From Azospirillum oleiclasticum (GTDB taxonomy: Bacteria; Pseudomonadota; Alphaproteobacteria; Azospirillales; Azospirillaceae): DNA of 64,000 nt. The notes beneath the pieces were generated by a model. It ran no database searches. It was not told the origin of the DNA and saw nothing but the letters and a program-made list of their open reading frames with translations. Position numbers and translations under genes: made by a program. Numbering within the stretch: position 1 is the first letter of the stretch; every line of letters begins with the position of its first letter. The stretch covers positions 1 through 64,000 of the forward strand of contig NZ_JABFFR010000032.1 of the NCBI RefSeq assembly GCF_013423485.1, given 5' to 3'. Shown here one piece after another: positions 1 to 7,665 of the stretch.

Positions 1-1460
1 CGCGCGGTCTCCACCGCGTCGCGCACGGCGGCACCGGCCGCGGACGGCGCCGCGGCGACGGTCGCAGGCGGCGGTTCCGGCAGCGGCTGCACCGACACGG
101 CGCGGCCGTCCCCGGCCGACAGCCCGCCGCCGGCCGCCGGTACCCCGCCGTCCGACCGACTCTCCCCGACCGCGCCCCAGATGGAGGTCAGCGCCCCGGC
201 GCCGACATAGCCCTCCTGCCCGAAGCGGTCGCGGGCCTGCACCCAGTTGGTGCCGGGCACGGTGCCGGTGACCGTCACCAGTTGCCCGGCCTCGAGCTCC
301 CGCAGACCGCGCGCGCCCAGCACCGGCTGTGCGAACAGGGTGGCCGGCCGGGAGAGCGCGTACACCCCCGGTGCGAGTTCGGCGGCGGGTTCCGGCCGCG
401 CGTCCGGTGTCGCGGCCACCGGCGCCTCGTCGACCGGCGGCACCGCGTCGGGGGAGGCGAGGTTGCGGGCGACGATGTAGCCGGTCTGGCCCTCGACCGT
501 CACCCGCAGCCAGGAGGAGCCGCGCACCCGCCCGGTCACCGCCACGGTGGTGCCGCGGCGCACCGCGCGCAGCACCGACGCCTCCATGCCCGGCCCGGCG
601 CGCATGTTGGTGTCGCGCACCACCATCTGGTTCTCCGCCATCGGATCCACGGCGGCTTCCGCCAGCGCCGCCGCCACGGGCGGGGCCGCCGGCCCCAGCG
701 TCACCGCCTCCTCCAGCCCGTCGCGCACCCAGGGGAGCTGCCGCCCGCCCGACTGCTGAGACACATGGCCCTCGGCCGTCGCCAGCGCCTCCCGCAATTC
801 GGTCCCCGGCCGCCGGATGGCTTCGGCCAACGCCGCGGCGTAGGCACCGGGGCCGCTGCCGCCGACCAGCACGGGGGTGCGGCCGGGCTGGTGGCTGTAG
901 GCGAGAAGCAGGCCGCCCGCCGCCGCCGGGGCGTCCGCCATCGGCCGCAGCGACCGCCCGGCCGCGCCGGTGACCGCCGCCAGCCGCTCGACGAAGGGGT
1001 TGGGCACGATCGGGTCGATCACCACGACGGCGCGGCCGACCACCTGACGCACCCGCTCCAGCGTGGCCTCCAGCGGCACCGTCTCGAACACCACGTCGAA
1101 TTCCGAGGCCAGTCGGGCATCCACGGGCACCATGACGCTGCGCCCGTCCATCGCCAGCATCAGCCCGCTGTAATAGACGAATCCCAGCTCCGCGGCGGCC
1201 AGCTTCTCCTGGAAGCGGCCGATGGTGCCGGTCATGGCGGCGCGGGTCAGGTCGGTCGCCACCGTCACCTCGAAACCCGCGGCGCGCAGCGCCTCGCCCA
1301 TGACGCGCGCGTTCGCCTCCGCCGACGGGGCGTGCCCGCCGGCGGCGTACGTGCCGTTGCCGATCACCAGCGCCACGCGCCTCTGCTGCGCCGCAGCACC
1401 CTGCACCGTCGCCATCACGACGAGCAGGGCGGCCACGGCCATCCCTGCGACCCGTATCAA
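1..1460 (-). CDS. caspase-like (C14 fold) SH3-domain protein, catalytic residues absent; 3' end outside window
   Basis: Reading leftward from a TTG at 1460 the frame stays open to the window edge (at least 486 residues). The start is chosen because AGGAGG lies 10 nt upstream; the first ATG, at 1442, has no such site. Residues 1-25 form a signal peptide (hydrophobic core, AAA-QQ cleavage-like site), so the protein is exported. RVALVIGNGTY directly after it is the hallmark first strand of bacterial caspase-like domains. The catalytic positions are not conserved: YYSGHG reads YYSGLML (Leu100), and DACRxNPF reads DPIVPNPF (Ile151 at the Cys position). Two SH3-like modules follow at about residues 275-330 (NMRAGPG...) and 355-420, with Pro/Ala-rich linkers. 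It is probably a non-proteolytic scaffold or cell-wall-binding protein. The family assignment is from motifs only. Confidence 0.8.
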   Translation of the reverse strand, partial: MIRVAGMAVAALLVVMATVQGAAAQQRRVALVIGNGTYAAGGHAPSAEANARVMGEALRAAGFEVTVATDLTRAAMTGTIGRFQEKLAAAELGFVYYSGLMLAMDGRSVMVPVDARLASEFDVVFETVPLEATLERVRQVVGRAVVVIDPIVPNPFVERLAAVTGAAGRSLRPMADAPAAAGGLLLAYSHQPGRTPVLVGGSGPGAYAAALAEAIRRPGTELREALATAEGHVSQQSGGRQLPWVRDGLEEAVTLGPAAPPVAAALAEAAVDPMAENQMVVRDTNMRAGPGMEASVLRAVRRGTTVAVTGRVRGSSWLRVTVEGQTGYIVARNLASPDAVPPVDEAPVAATPDARPEPAAELAPGVYALSRPATLFAQPVLGARGLRELEAGQLVTVTGTVPGTNWVQARDRFGQEGYVGAGALTSIWGAVGESRSDGGVPAAGGGLSAGDGRAVSVQPLPEPPPATVAAAPSAAGAAVRDAVETA

Positions 1461-1660
1461 AGCCCGCCGTCCTCCTGCGTATCCGCACCCGTCATGCACG
1501 CCCATCCGATCCCCGTGCGGCCGTCCGGCCGCGGGGTCGCCGGCGGCGCAGTCTAGGGCGTCCGTCCGGACCGACCGACGCCGCAGGGTGGGTAACCCCG
1601 CGGTACGCTGGAACCCGTTCGATAGGCGCGTGCGTTTCATTGCCACGCCACGGAAAAAAC

Positions 1661-1683
1661 GTGACCCGGGTGACGAGGGTCAC
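1661..1683. promoter_or_regulatory. inverted repeat GTGACCC-N9-GGGTCAC upstream of the DUF1150 gene
   Basis: A perfect 7-bp inverted repeat (1661-1667 and 1677-1683) lies 68 bp before the DUF1150 start. A TATATT hexamer, a possible -10, follows at 1706-1711. No good -35 is visible at the matching distance, so this is a candidate operator and the promoter is only tentative. Confidence 0.35.
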
Positions 1684-1750
1684 AGACTCTTCAGATTTGC
1701 GTGCGTATATTGCGCCGCAGAACGGACCCGCTTCGCCGATGGAGGATCGG

Positions 1751-1969
1751 ATGGCAAAGCGCCTGAACAGACCGCCCGGCGCGCCCGGGCTCGATTTCGC
1801 CAATTTCGGCATCCTCGACCACGCCTATGTGAAGCGGGTGTCGCGCCGCGGCCGCAAGCCGTTCGCCGTGCACGCCGCCGACGGCAGCTTCCTCGGCCGC
1901 TTCGCCGACCGGGAAACCGCCTTCGCCGCCCTGCGGCTCCAGGACATGCAGGGGCTCAGCCAGCACTGA
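1751..1969 (+). CDS. DUF1150-like small protein
   Basis: A 72-residue protein. The ATG at 1751 is preceded by GGAGGATCGG, a strong ribosome site; an in-frame ATG further upstream lacks one. The core AYVKRV...PFAVHAADGSFLGRF...AAFAAL resembles the DUF1150 family of alphaproteobacterial small proteins, which read 'aYv+pv..g.ayaihaadGt.lg'. Function is unknown. DUF1150 genes are often paired with small heat-shock genes in related genomes, but none is next to it here. The gene stands alone between a leftward caspase-like gene and a convergent ABC1 kinase gene. Confidence 0.6.
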   Translation: MAKRLNRPPGAPGLDFANFGILDHAYVKRVSRRGRKPFAVHAADGSFLGRFADRETAFAALRLQDMQGLSQH

Positions 1970-1987
1970 GGCGCGGCTGCCGGCCGG

Positions 1988-3334
1988 TCACTCCGGCAGC
2001 GGCAGCCCCTGGGCTTCCAGTGCCGTGGCCTGACGCGCCGCGAGCGCGTCCACGTCGAAGCCGGCGATCAGCTCCTGGAACAGGCGGTACCAGTTCACCT
2101 CCGCCTTCAGGTGCAGGAACACCGAGCCCAGCCCGATGGCGGCCCGGTCCATGAACACGAACTCCCGCGGGATCTCCACGCCGCCCACGCGGCGCAGTTC
2201 GGCGTGCACCTTCTCGGCCGTCTCGCGGCCGTAGAGGCCGGTGTCGCTGTCCTGGATGCGGCGGTCACGGTCCTCCATCAGCGGCGCGTAGACGAAGCGC
2301 GCCCAGATGTTCAGCACATCCACCAGCTCCTTCGTCGGGTTGGCGAAGCCCCAGATGCGGTAGGACTCCACGGCCAGCTCGTCGTCGCCGGTCCTCAGCG
2401 CGTTGTAGAGGTCGGTCACGCCCTTCACGAAGCTCGGCCGGAACACCCGGATGCAGCCGAAATCCAGCAGGTTGATGGAGCGGTCGGGACGGACGGTGTA
2501 GTTGCCCAGATGCGGGTCGCCGTGGATGACCCCGTAGGCGTAGAAGGGCACGTACCACGCCCGGAACATGTTCATGGCGAGATCGTTGCGCGCGTCGGGA
2601 TGTTCGGCCACGAAGTCGAGGATGCGACGCCCGTCCACCCACTCCATGGTCAGCAGGCGGCGGGTGGAAAGGTCGCCGACCACGTCGGGCACATGCACAC
2701 CGGCCGTGTCGGCGAGCATCGCGCGGTAGAGGCGGGCGTGCTTCGCCTCGCGCTCGTAGTCCAGCTCCTCGCGCAGGCGGGCGGCGATCTCGGCCTGGAT
2801 CTGGCGGGTGGAGATGGCGCTGTCGTAGCGCTCGAAGATGGCAAAGATCAGCGCCAGCTGGCGCAGGTCGGCCTCCACTGCCGAGGCCATGTCGGGGTAT
2901 TGCAGCTTGCAGGCGAGCCGGCGGCCGTCCGGTCCTTCCGCCCGGTGCACCTGCCCCAGCGAGGCGGCGGCGGCGGCCGTCTGTTCGAAGCCGCGGAAGC
3001 GCTTGTGCCAGGCGGGACCCAGCTCAGCCGCCATGCGTCGCTTCACGAAGGGCCAGCCCATCGCCGGCGCGTCGGACTGGAGCTGCTGCAGCTCCGCCAC
3101 ATACTCCTGCGGCAGCGCGTCGGGGATGGTGGAGAGGAGCTGCGCCACCTTCATAAGCGGTCCCTTCAGCCCGCCCAGCGCCACACGCAGCTCCGCCGCG
3201 TGCTTGTCCCGTTCCAGCGTCATGCCGAGGACGCGTTCGCCCGCGAAGCGGGCCGCAAGCCCCCCGACGGCGGTGCCGACCCGCGCATACCGCGCGAGCC
3301 GGCCGCCCAAAGAATTCCGTTCCGTGTTCGCCAT
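1988..3334 (-). CDS. ABC1/UbiB (AarF)-type atypical kinase
   Basis: 448 residues from ATG 3334; a GTG six bases earlier is an alternative. The protein shows the ABC1 kinase-like layout: the N-terminal KxGQ-region helix (here MKVAQLLSTIPDALP, with Ala in place of the usual Gly), an Ala-rich nucleotide loop (AAAASLGQVHRA), the VAIK-type lysine in ACKLQYPDM, the HGDPHLGN catalytic loop and the DFGC metal-binding motif. Family members act in ubiquinone biosynthesis or lipid and quinone homeostasis, as ATPases or kinases. This one is more like the cytosolic AarF-like paralogs than true UbiB, because the C-terminal membrane helices of UbiB are not seen. It is monocistronic and points leftward. Confidence 0.85.
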   Translation of the reverse strand: MANTERNSLGGRLARYARVGTAVGGLAARFAGERVLGMTLERDKHAAELRVALGGLKGPLMKVAQLLSTIPDALPQEYVAELQQLQSDAPAMGWPFVKRRMAAELGPAWHKRFRGFEQTAAAAASLGQVHRAEGPDGRRLACKLQYPDMASAVEADLRQLALIFAIFERYDSAISTRQIQAEIAARLREELDYEREAKHARLYRAMLADTAGVHVPDVVGDLSTRRLLTMEWVDGRRILDFVAEHPDARNDLAMNMFRAWYVPFYAYGVIHGDPHLGNYTVRPDRSINLLDFGCIRVFRPSFVKGVTDLYNALRTGDDELAVESYRIWGFANPTKELVDVLNIWARFVYAPLMEDRDRRIQDSDTGLYGRETAEKVHAELRRVGGVEIPREFVFMDRAAIGLGSVFLHLKAEVNWYRLFQELIAGFDVDALAARQATALEAQGLPLPE

Positions 3335-3413
3335 GCGCACAAGATGGTGGGTGGCGGCCCATCCGGCCAGGGGGCGGGCGCCGGCTCCCGCCCCTGGCCC
3401 TCCCCTTGGCCCG

Positions 3414-5099
3414 TCAACCGGCGCGCACCTGCCGGATGAAGCGCTCGACCTCGCCGCTCAGCCGCTCGGACTCCCGCGACAGCTCGTCCGATGCGCCGAG
3501 CACATGGGTGGCCGAAGAACCGGTCTCCGACGCGGCACGCTGCACCTCGCTGATGGTCAGCGCGATCTCCCGGGTGCCCTGCGCCGCCTGCTGCACGTTG
3601 CGGGCGATCTCGCGGGTGGCGGCGCTCTGCTGCTCGACCGCCGCCGCGATGGTGGCGGCGATCTCGTTGATCTCGCCGATGATGCCGGCGATCTCGGTGG
3701 TCGCGTCCACCGCCCCGCCGGTCGCCTGCTGGATCGCCGCGATGCGGGTGGAGATCTCCTCCGTCGCCTTGGCCGTCTGGGTGGCCAGCGTCTTCACCTC
3801 GCTGGCCACCACCGCGAAGCCCTTGCCGGCCTCCCCGGCGCGCGCCGCCTCGATCGTCGCGTTCAGTGCCAGCAGGTTGGTCTGGCCGGCGATGGAGTTG
3901 ATGAGGTTCACCACGTCGCCGATCGCCCTGGCCTGCTCGGCCAGCGTCTGGATCGTGGCGTTGGTCGCCTCCGCCTTCGTCGTGGCGGCCCGCGCGATGT
4001 CGGCGGACTGGCTGACACGGCGGCTGATCTCGCCGATCGAGCTGGTCATCTCCTCCGCCGAGGCCGCCACGGTCTGCACGTTGGCCGCCGTCTGCTCGGT
4101 GGCGGACGCCACGTTGGAGGCCTGCGCCAACCCCTGCTCGGCGTTGGCGGACAGGCTGCGGGCGCTCGCCTGCAACTCGCCGGCGGCCGAGGCCACCATC
4201 GACACCGCGGAGCTGACGCTCGCCTCGAACTGGTCGGCCATCCGGTGCAGGGCAGCCCGGCGCTCCTCGGCGGAACGGCGCTCGGTCTCCGCCACCTCGG
4301 CCTGCAGGCGGCGGGTCTCCAGGCCCTTTTCCTTGAAGACCGCCAGCGCCGCGGCGAGCGCGCCGACCTCGTCCCGGCGGCCGAGGTCGGGAACCGCGGT
4401 GTCCAGATCGCCGTCGGCCACCGACCGCATCGCCGTCGCGATCCGCGCGATCGGCCGCGCGATGCCGGCGAGCGCGATGAAGGCCGCGAAGCCGCCGATC
4501 GCCATGATCCCGCCGCCGCTGACCAGCAGCGTCGTCCACCAGGCGGTGGTGTAGGCGGCCGTCGCCTCGTCCGCCTGCCGCCCGACCGACGCCCTCACGC
4601 GGTCCACCAGCTGGACGGCGTCCTGCCGCAGATGGTCGAACTCCGCATCGAAACGGGTGTGCAACAGAAGCAGCGCCTTGTCCGTCTGGTAGGCGAAGGA
4701 CAGGGAGCGGATCGCCGTCAGCTCGCTGCGGAAGGCGGCGATACGCTGGCCGAGGGCGGCGACGTCGGCGTCCCATTCCGGCGCCAGCCCCTGGAGCTGC
4801 CGGACAATGGTCTCGATGTCGTCGAAGCTGCCCTTGATGTCGCGATCCAGGCCCTCCTTGATCTCGGGATCGGCCTGGGTGACCATCTTGTAGACGTCGC
4901 GCCCAACCACGCCGAGCTGACGGGCGACGCGTGCCAGCTCGATCGCCTCGTGCGTGTCCGTTGCGATCAGCTCGCTGTACACAGTGTCGCTGGCGCTCAT
5001 GCGATGAAGCGCCATCAGGTTGGTCGCAATGGTCAGAAGCGCCAGCGATACCACGACCATCAAGATTTTGTTCGTAACCCTGATGTTCTTCAGCCCCAT
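3414..5099 (-). CDS. methyl-accepting chemotaxis protein (first of a tandem pair)
   Basis: 561 residues from ATG 5099, with GGAGG five bases upstream. There is a short cytoplasmic N-terminus, TM1 at about 13-30, a periplasmic four-helix-bundle-like sensor of about 160 residues (from 'MALHRM' through 'RASVGRQADEATAAY'), TM2 at about 193-213, a HAMP domain (ARPIARIATAMRSVADGDLDTAV) and a long coiled-coil signalling domain whose hairpin tip contains INSIAGQTNLLALNATIEAARAGE. It transmits ligand binding to CheA/CheW. There is no C-terminal NWETF-type tether; the protein ends in FIRQVRAG. Its paralog lies directly upstream on the same strand with the same length and a nearly identical signalling half. 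Confidence 0.95.
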   Translation of the reverse strand: MGLKNIRVTNKILMVVVSLALLTIATNLMALHRMSASDTVYSELIATDTHEAIELARVARQLGVVGRDVYKMVTQADPEIKEGLDRDIKGSFDDIETIVRQLQGLAPEWDADVAALGQRIAAFRSELTAIRSLSFAYQTDKALLLLHTRFDAEFDHLRQDAVQLVDRVRASVGRQADEATAAYTTAWWTTLLVSGGGIMAIGGFAAFIALAGIARPIARIATAMRSVADGDLDTAVPDLGRRDEVGALAAALAVFKEKGLETRRLQAEVAETERRSAEERRAALHRMADQFEASVSSAVSMVASAAGELQASARSLSANAEQGLAQASNVASATEQTAANVQTVAASAEEMTSSIGEISRRVSQSADIARAATTKAEATNATIQTLAEQARAIGDVVNLINSIAGQTNLLALNATIEAARAGEAGKGFAVVASEVKTLATQTAKATEEISTRIAAIQQATGGAVDATTEIAGIIGEINEIAATIAAAVEQQSAATREIARNVQQAAQGTREIALTISEVQRAASETGSSATHVLGASDELSRESERLSGEVERFIRQVRAG

Positions 5100-5257
5100 C
5101 ACACCCTCCGTTTCTTTTTGCGGAAGGTGGCAACAATGATCACCAATCGATTACAAAAAGTTACCGGGCATACAAAAGAATCGGTTCCGGATTGATTGTG
5201 GAATGCTTCAAAAATCAGTCGATGGAACTGTTCCGGCCCTCCATGGGGCGGATGGCA

Positions 5258-5291
5258 GCGGGGCGGCGGGTTGTCACACCCGCCGCCCCGC
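5258..5291 (-). terminator. 14-bp perfect GC hairpin downstream of the second chemoreceptor
   Basis: The arms GCGGGGCGGCGGGT (5258-5271) and its exact complement (5278-5291) enclose the 6-nt loop TGTCAC. The hairpin begins 38 nt after the stop of the chemoreceptor at 5330 and lies before the promoter region of the next one. There is no U-tract, so it may terminate weakly or protect the 3' end. It suggests that the two receptors are separate transcription units. Confidence 0.55.
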
Positions 5292-5329
5292 CGTATCTCA
5301 GCCGCCCGCCCCGCCCTTCGGGGCTCCGG

Positions 5330-7015
5330 TCAGCCGGCGCGCACCTGCCGGATGAAGCGCTCGACCTCGCCGCTCAGCCGCTCGGACTCCCGCGACAGCT
5401 CGCTCGAAGCGCTCAGCACGTGGGTGGCGGAGGTGCCGGTCTCCGATGCCGCGCGCTGCACGCCGGTGATGGTGTCGGCGATCTCCTGCGTGCCCTGCGC
5501 CGCCTGCTGCACGTTGCGCGCGATCTCGCGGGTGGCGGCGTCCTGCTCCTCGACCGCCGCGGCGATGGTGGTGGAGATCTCGTTGATCTCGCCGATGATG
5601 CGGGCGATCTCCGTCGTCGCGTCCACCGCACCGTTGGTCGCCTGCTGGATCGCCGTGATGCGCGTGGCGATCTCGTCGGTGGCCCGGGCGGTCTGGGTCG
5701 CCAGCGTCTTCACCTCGGAGGCCACGACGGCGAAGCCCTTGCCCGCCTCCCCGGCCCGGGCCGCCTCGATGGTGGCGTTGAGCGCCAGCAGGTTGGTCTG
5801 CGATGCGATGTCGCTGATCAGCCGCACCACGTCGCCGATCGCCTTGGCCTGCTCGGCCAGCGTCTGGATGGTGGCGTTGGTCGCCTCCGCCTTGGCCGTC
5901 GCGACCCGGGCGATGTCGGCGGACTGGCCGACGCGCCGGGTGATCTCGCCGATCGAGCTGGTCATCTCCTCCGCCGAGGCGGCGACGGTCTGCACGTTGG
6001 CCGAGGTCTGCTCGGTGGCGGACGCCACGGTGGTCGCCTGCGCCCGGCTCTCCTCCGCGATGGCCGACAGGCTCTGCGCGCTCGACTGGAGCTGGGTCGC
6101 GGCGGACGCCACCATCGACACCGCGGAACTCACGCTCGCCTCGAACTGATCGGCCATGCGGTGCATCGCCGCCCGGCGCTCCTCGGTGGCGAGCCGTTCC
6201 TTCTCGGCGACCTCCGCCTGCAGGCGGAGGGTCTCCTGACCCTTCTCCTTGAAGGTCTCCAGCGCGTCGGCCAGCGAACCCACCTCGTCCTTGCGGCCCA
6301 GGCCGGGAACCTCGGTATCGAGCTTGCCGTCGGCCACGGAACCCATGGCGGCGACGATGCGCCCGATCGGCCGTGCGATGCCGGACAGGGCGATGAACAC
6401 CGCAAGACCGCCGACCAGCAGCACCCCGCCCACGCTGACCGAAAGGACAAACCACCAGGACGCGGTATAGGCGGCGGTCGAATCGGCCGAATGCTTGGCC
6501 ACGGTGGCCTTGACCTGGTCGGTCAGCCGGATGGCGTCGTCCCGCAGCCTGTCCATCGCCGGGTCGAACCGGTCGTTGAGGATCCGGAGCGCCTCGTCGT
6601 TGCGGTTGCCGAGCGCCAGCGGCTTGAGTTCATCATAGTAACGCTTCAGGGACGCGAATTCGCCCGCAAGGCCGTCGAGGGACCGCGCCTCTTCCGGGAT
6701 CAGGCTCCGGACCTCGGCGATCTGTTTCTCCGCCTGCGCGAAATACTGATCCACAGCGGCCACCGCGTCGGCCATGCGCCGGTCGTCGGTCTGGGCGATC
6801 AGCTTGTAGGTCTGCCGGCCGATCTGGACGGCAAAACGATTGGTGCGGGCAAGACCGACCATGGCCTCCACATCGTTGTCGATCAATTCGCTGTAGACCG
6901 CATCGATGCTTCCCATGCGGTTCAAGGCGACAAGATTGGTGCCGATGGTCAGGATGGAAAGCAGCGCGACGATCGACAGGATCTTCGCCGAGATCGACAG
7001 GTTCTGGAGCCTCAT
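5330..7015 (-). CDS. methyl-accepting chemotaxis protein (second of the pair)
   Basis: 561 residues from ATG 7015, with GGGGGA seven bases before it. The frame is open 61 codons further upstream, but that stretch has no membrane-protein character and would shift the first helix away from the N-terminus. Layout: TM1 at about 11-30, a periplasmic helical sensor (about 31-190), TM2 (about 193-213), HAMP (ARPIGRIVAAMGSVADGKLDTEV) and an MCP signalling domain with the tip NLLALNATIEAARAGE. From HAMP to the end it is almost the same as its downstream neighbour. The sensor halves are only distantly alike, which points to duplication followed by new ligand specificity. It ends in the same FIRQVRAG. 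Confidence 0.95.
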   Translation of the reverse strand: MRLQNLSISAKILSIVALLSILTIGTNLVALNRMGSIDAVYSELIDNDVEAMVGLARTNRFAVQIGRQTYKLIAQTDDRRMADAVAAVDQYFAQAEKQIAEVRSLIPEEARSLDGLAGEFASLKRYYDELKPLALGNRNDEALRILNDRFDPAMDRLRDDAIRLTDQVKATVAKHSADSTAAYTASWWFVLSVSVGGVLLVGGLAVFIALSGIARPIGRIVAAMGSVADGKLDTEVPGLGRKDEVGSLADALETFKEKGQETLRLQAEVAEKERLATEERRAAMHRMADQFEASVSSAVSMVASAATQLQSSAQSLSAIAEESRAQATTVASATEQTSANVQTVAASAEEMTSSIGEITRRVGQSADIARVATAKAEATNATIQTLAEQAKAIGDVVRLISDIASQTNLLALNATIEAARAGEAGKGFAVVASEVKTLATQTARATDEIATRITAIQQATNGAVDATTEIARIIGEINEISTTIAAAVEEQDAATREIARNVQQAAQGTQEIADTITGVQRAASETGTSATHVLSASSELSRESERLSGEVERFIRQVRAG

Positions 7016-7194
7016 GGCATTCCCCCATGGTGAGTTGGGCGAATGATTGCAAAAGGCGTTCCACTGGCCTGATCCGTGGTGCGGCGCGGGGAAACGGTCA
7101 GCAATCGCGTCGCCCGGCCGCCGTCCAATACCCATACATGCAATCTGGTTCGCATTCTGCATCACGGCCCCGCCGCATTGCGAATTCGAGCCGC

Positions 7195-7599
7195 TCACCC
7201 GCCCTGCTGGCGAATCCAGGCCGCGGTGGCGGCGTCCATGGTGTCCTTGTGGGCGAGGAACCAGTCCGGCACGATCTCGGTGGCGTAGCCGCGGGCCAGC
7301 ATCAGGTTGCCGGCGGCCAGCCGCCGCTCGATGCCCTCCAGCTCGGTGCGCACCCGCTCGTGCTCGTGCCGGTGGATGGCGTAGGCGGGGAAGCCGTATT
7401 CGCGCATCAGCGCCTCCTCGTTGGCGAGGTGGGCGCGCAGATGCGCCGCGAAGCCGGTGAACAGCGTGGGGAAGTCGGTGTCCGGCGCGTCGATCAGCGC
7501 GGCCAGAAGCTCCACCGTCTCCTTGTGGTCGCGGTCGATGACGGCGTTGCCGACCTCCAGCGAGGAGTCCCAGGCAAGCGCGGGTTCGGTCATGGTCAT
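7195..7599 (-). CDS. bacteriohemerythrin
   Basis: 134 residues from ATG 7599; GGAGG lies six bases upstream (an in-frame longer start exists but lacks a site). The diiron-oxo ligand pattern of bacteriohemerythrins is complete: His in VIDRDHKETVELL, His and Glu in RAHLANEEALM, the HRHEHER cluster and the terminal HKDTMD. The domain binds O2 reversibly and acts in O2 sensing, storage or delivery. The gene sits directly upstream of a chemoreceptor gene on the same strand. In a microaerophilic diazotroph this fits a role in aerotaxis or O2 buffering, but that link is inference from position only. Confidence 0.9.
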   Translation of the reverse strand: MTMTEPALAWDSSLEVGNAVIDRDHKETVELLAALIDAPDTDFPTLFTGFAAHLRAHLANEEALMREYGFPAYAIHRHEHERVRTELEGIERRLAAGNLMLARGYATEIVPDWFLAHKDTMDAATAAWIRQQGG

Positions 7600-7665
7600 G
7601 ATGGCCTCCGGTTCAGGGTCGGGACCCACCATAACCACGGCCGCGCCGCGCTCACTTGACCGCCG

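Noticed and set aside
7016..7198. 61-codon upstream extension of the second chemoreceptor
   Set aside because: It would bury the first membrane helix behind a low-quality tail, and GGGGGA marks the ATG at 7015; the paralog also starts there.
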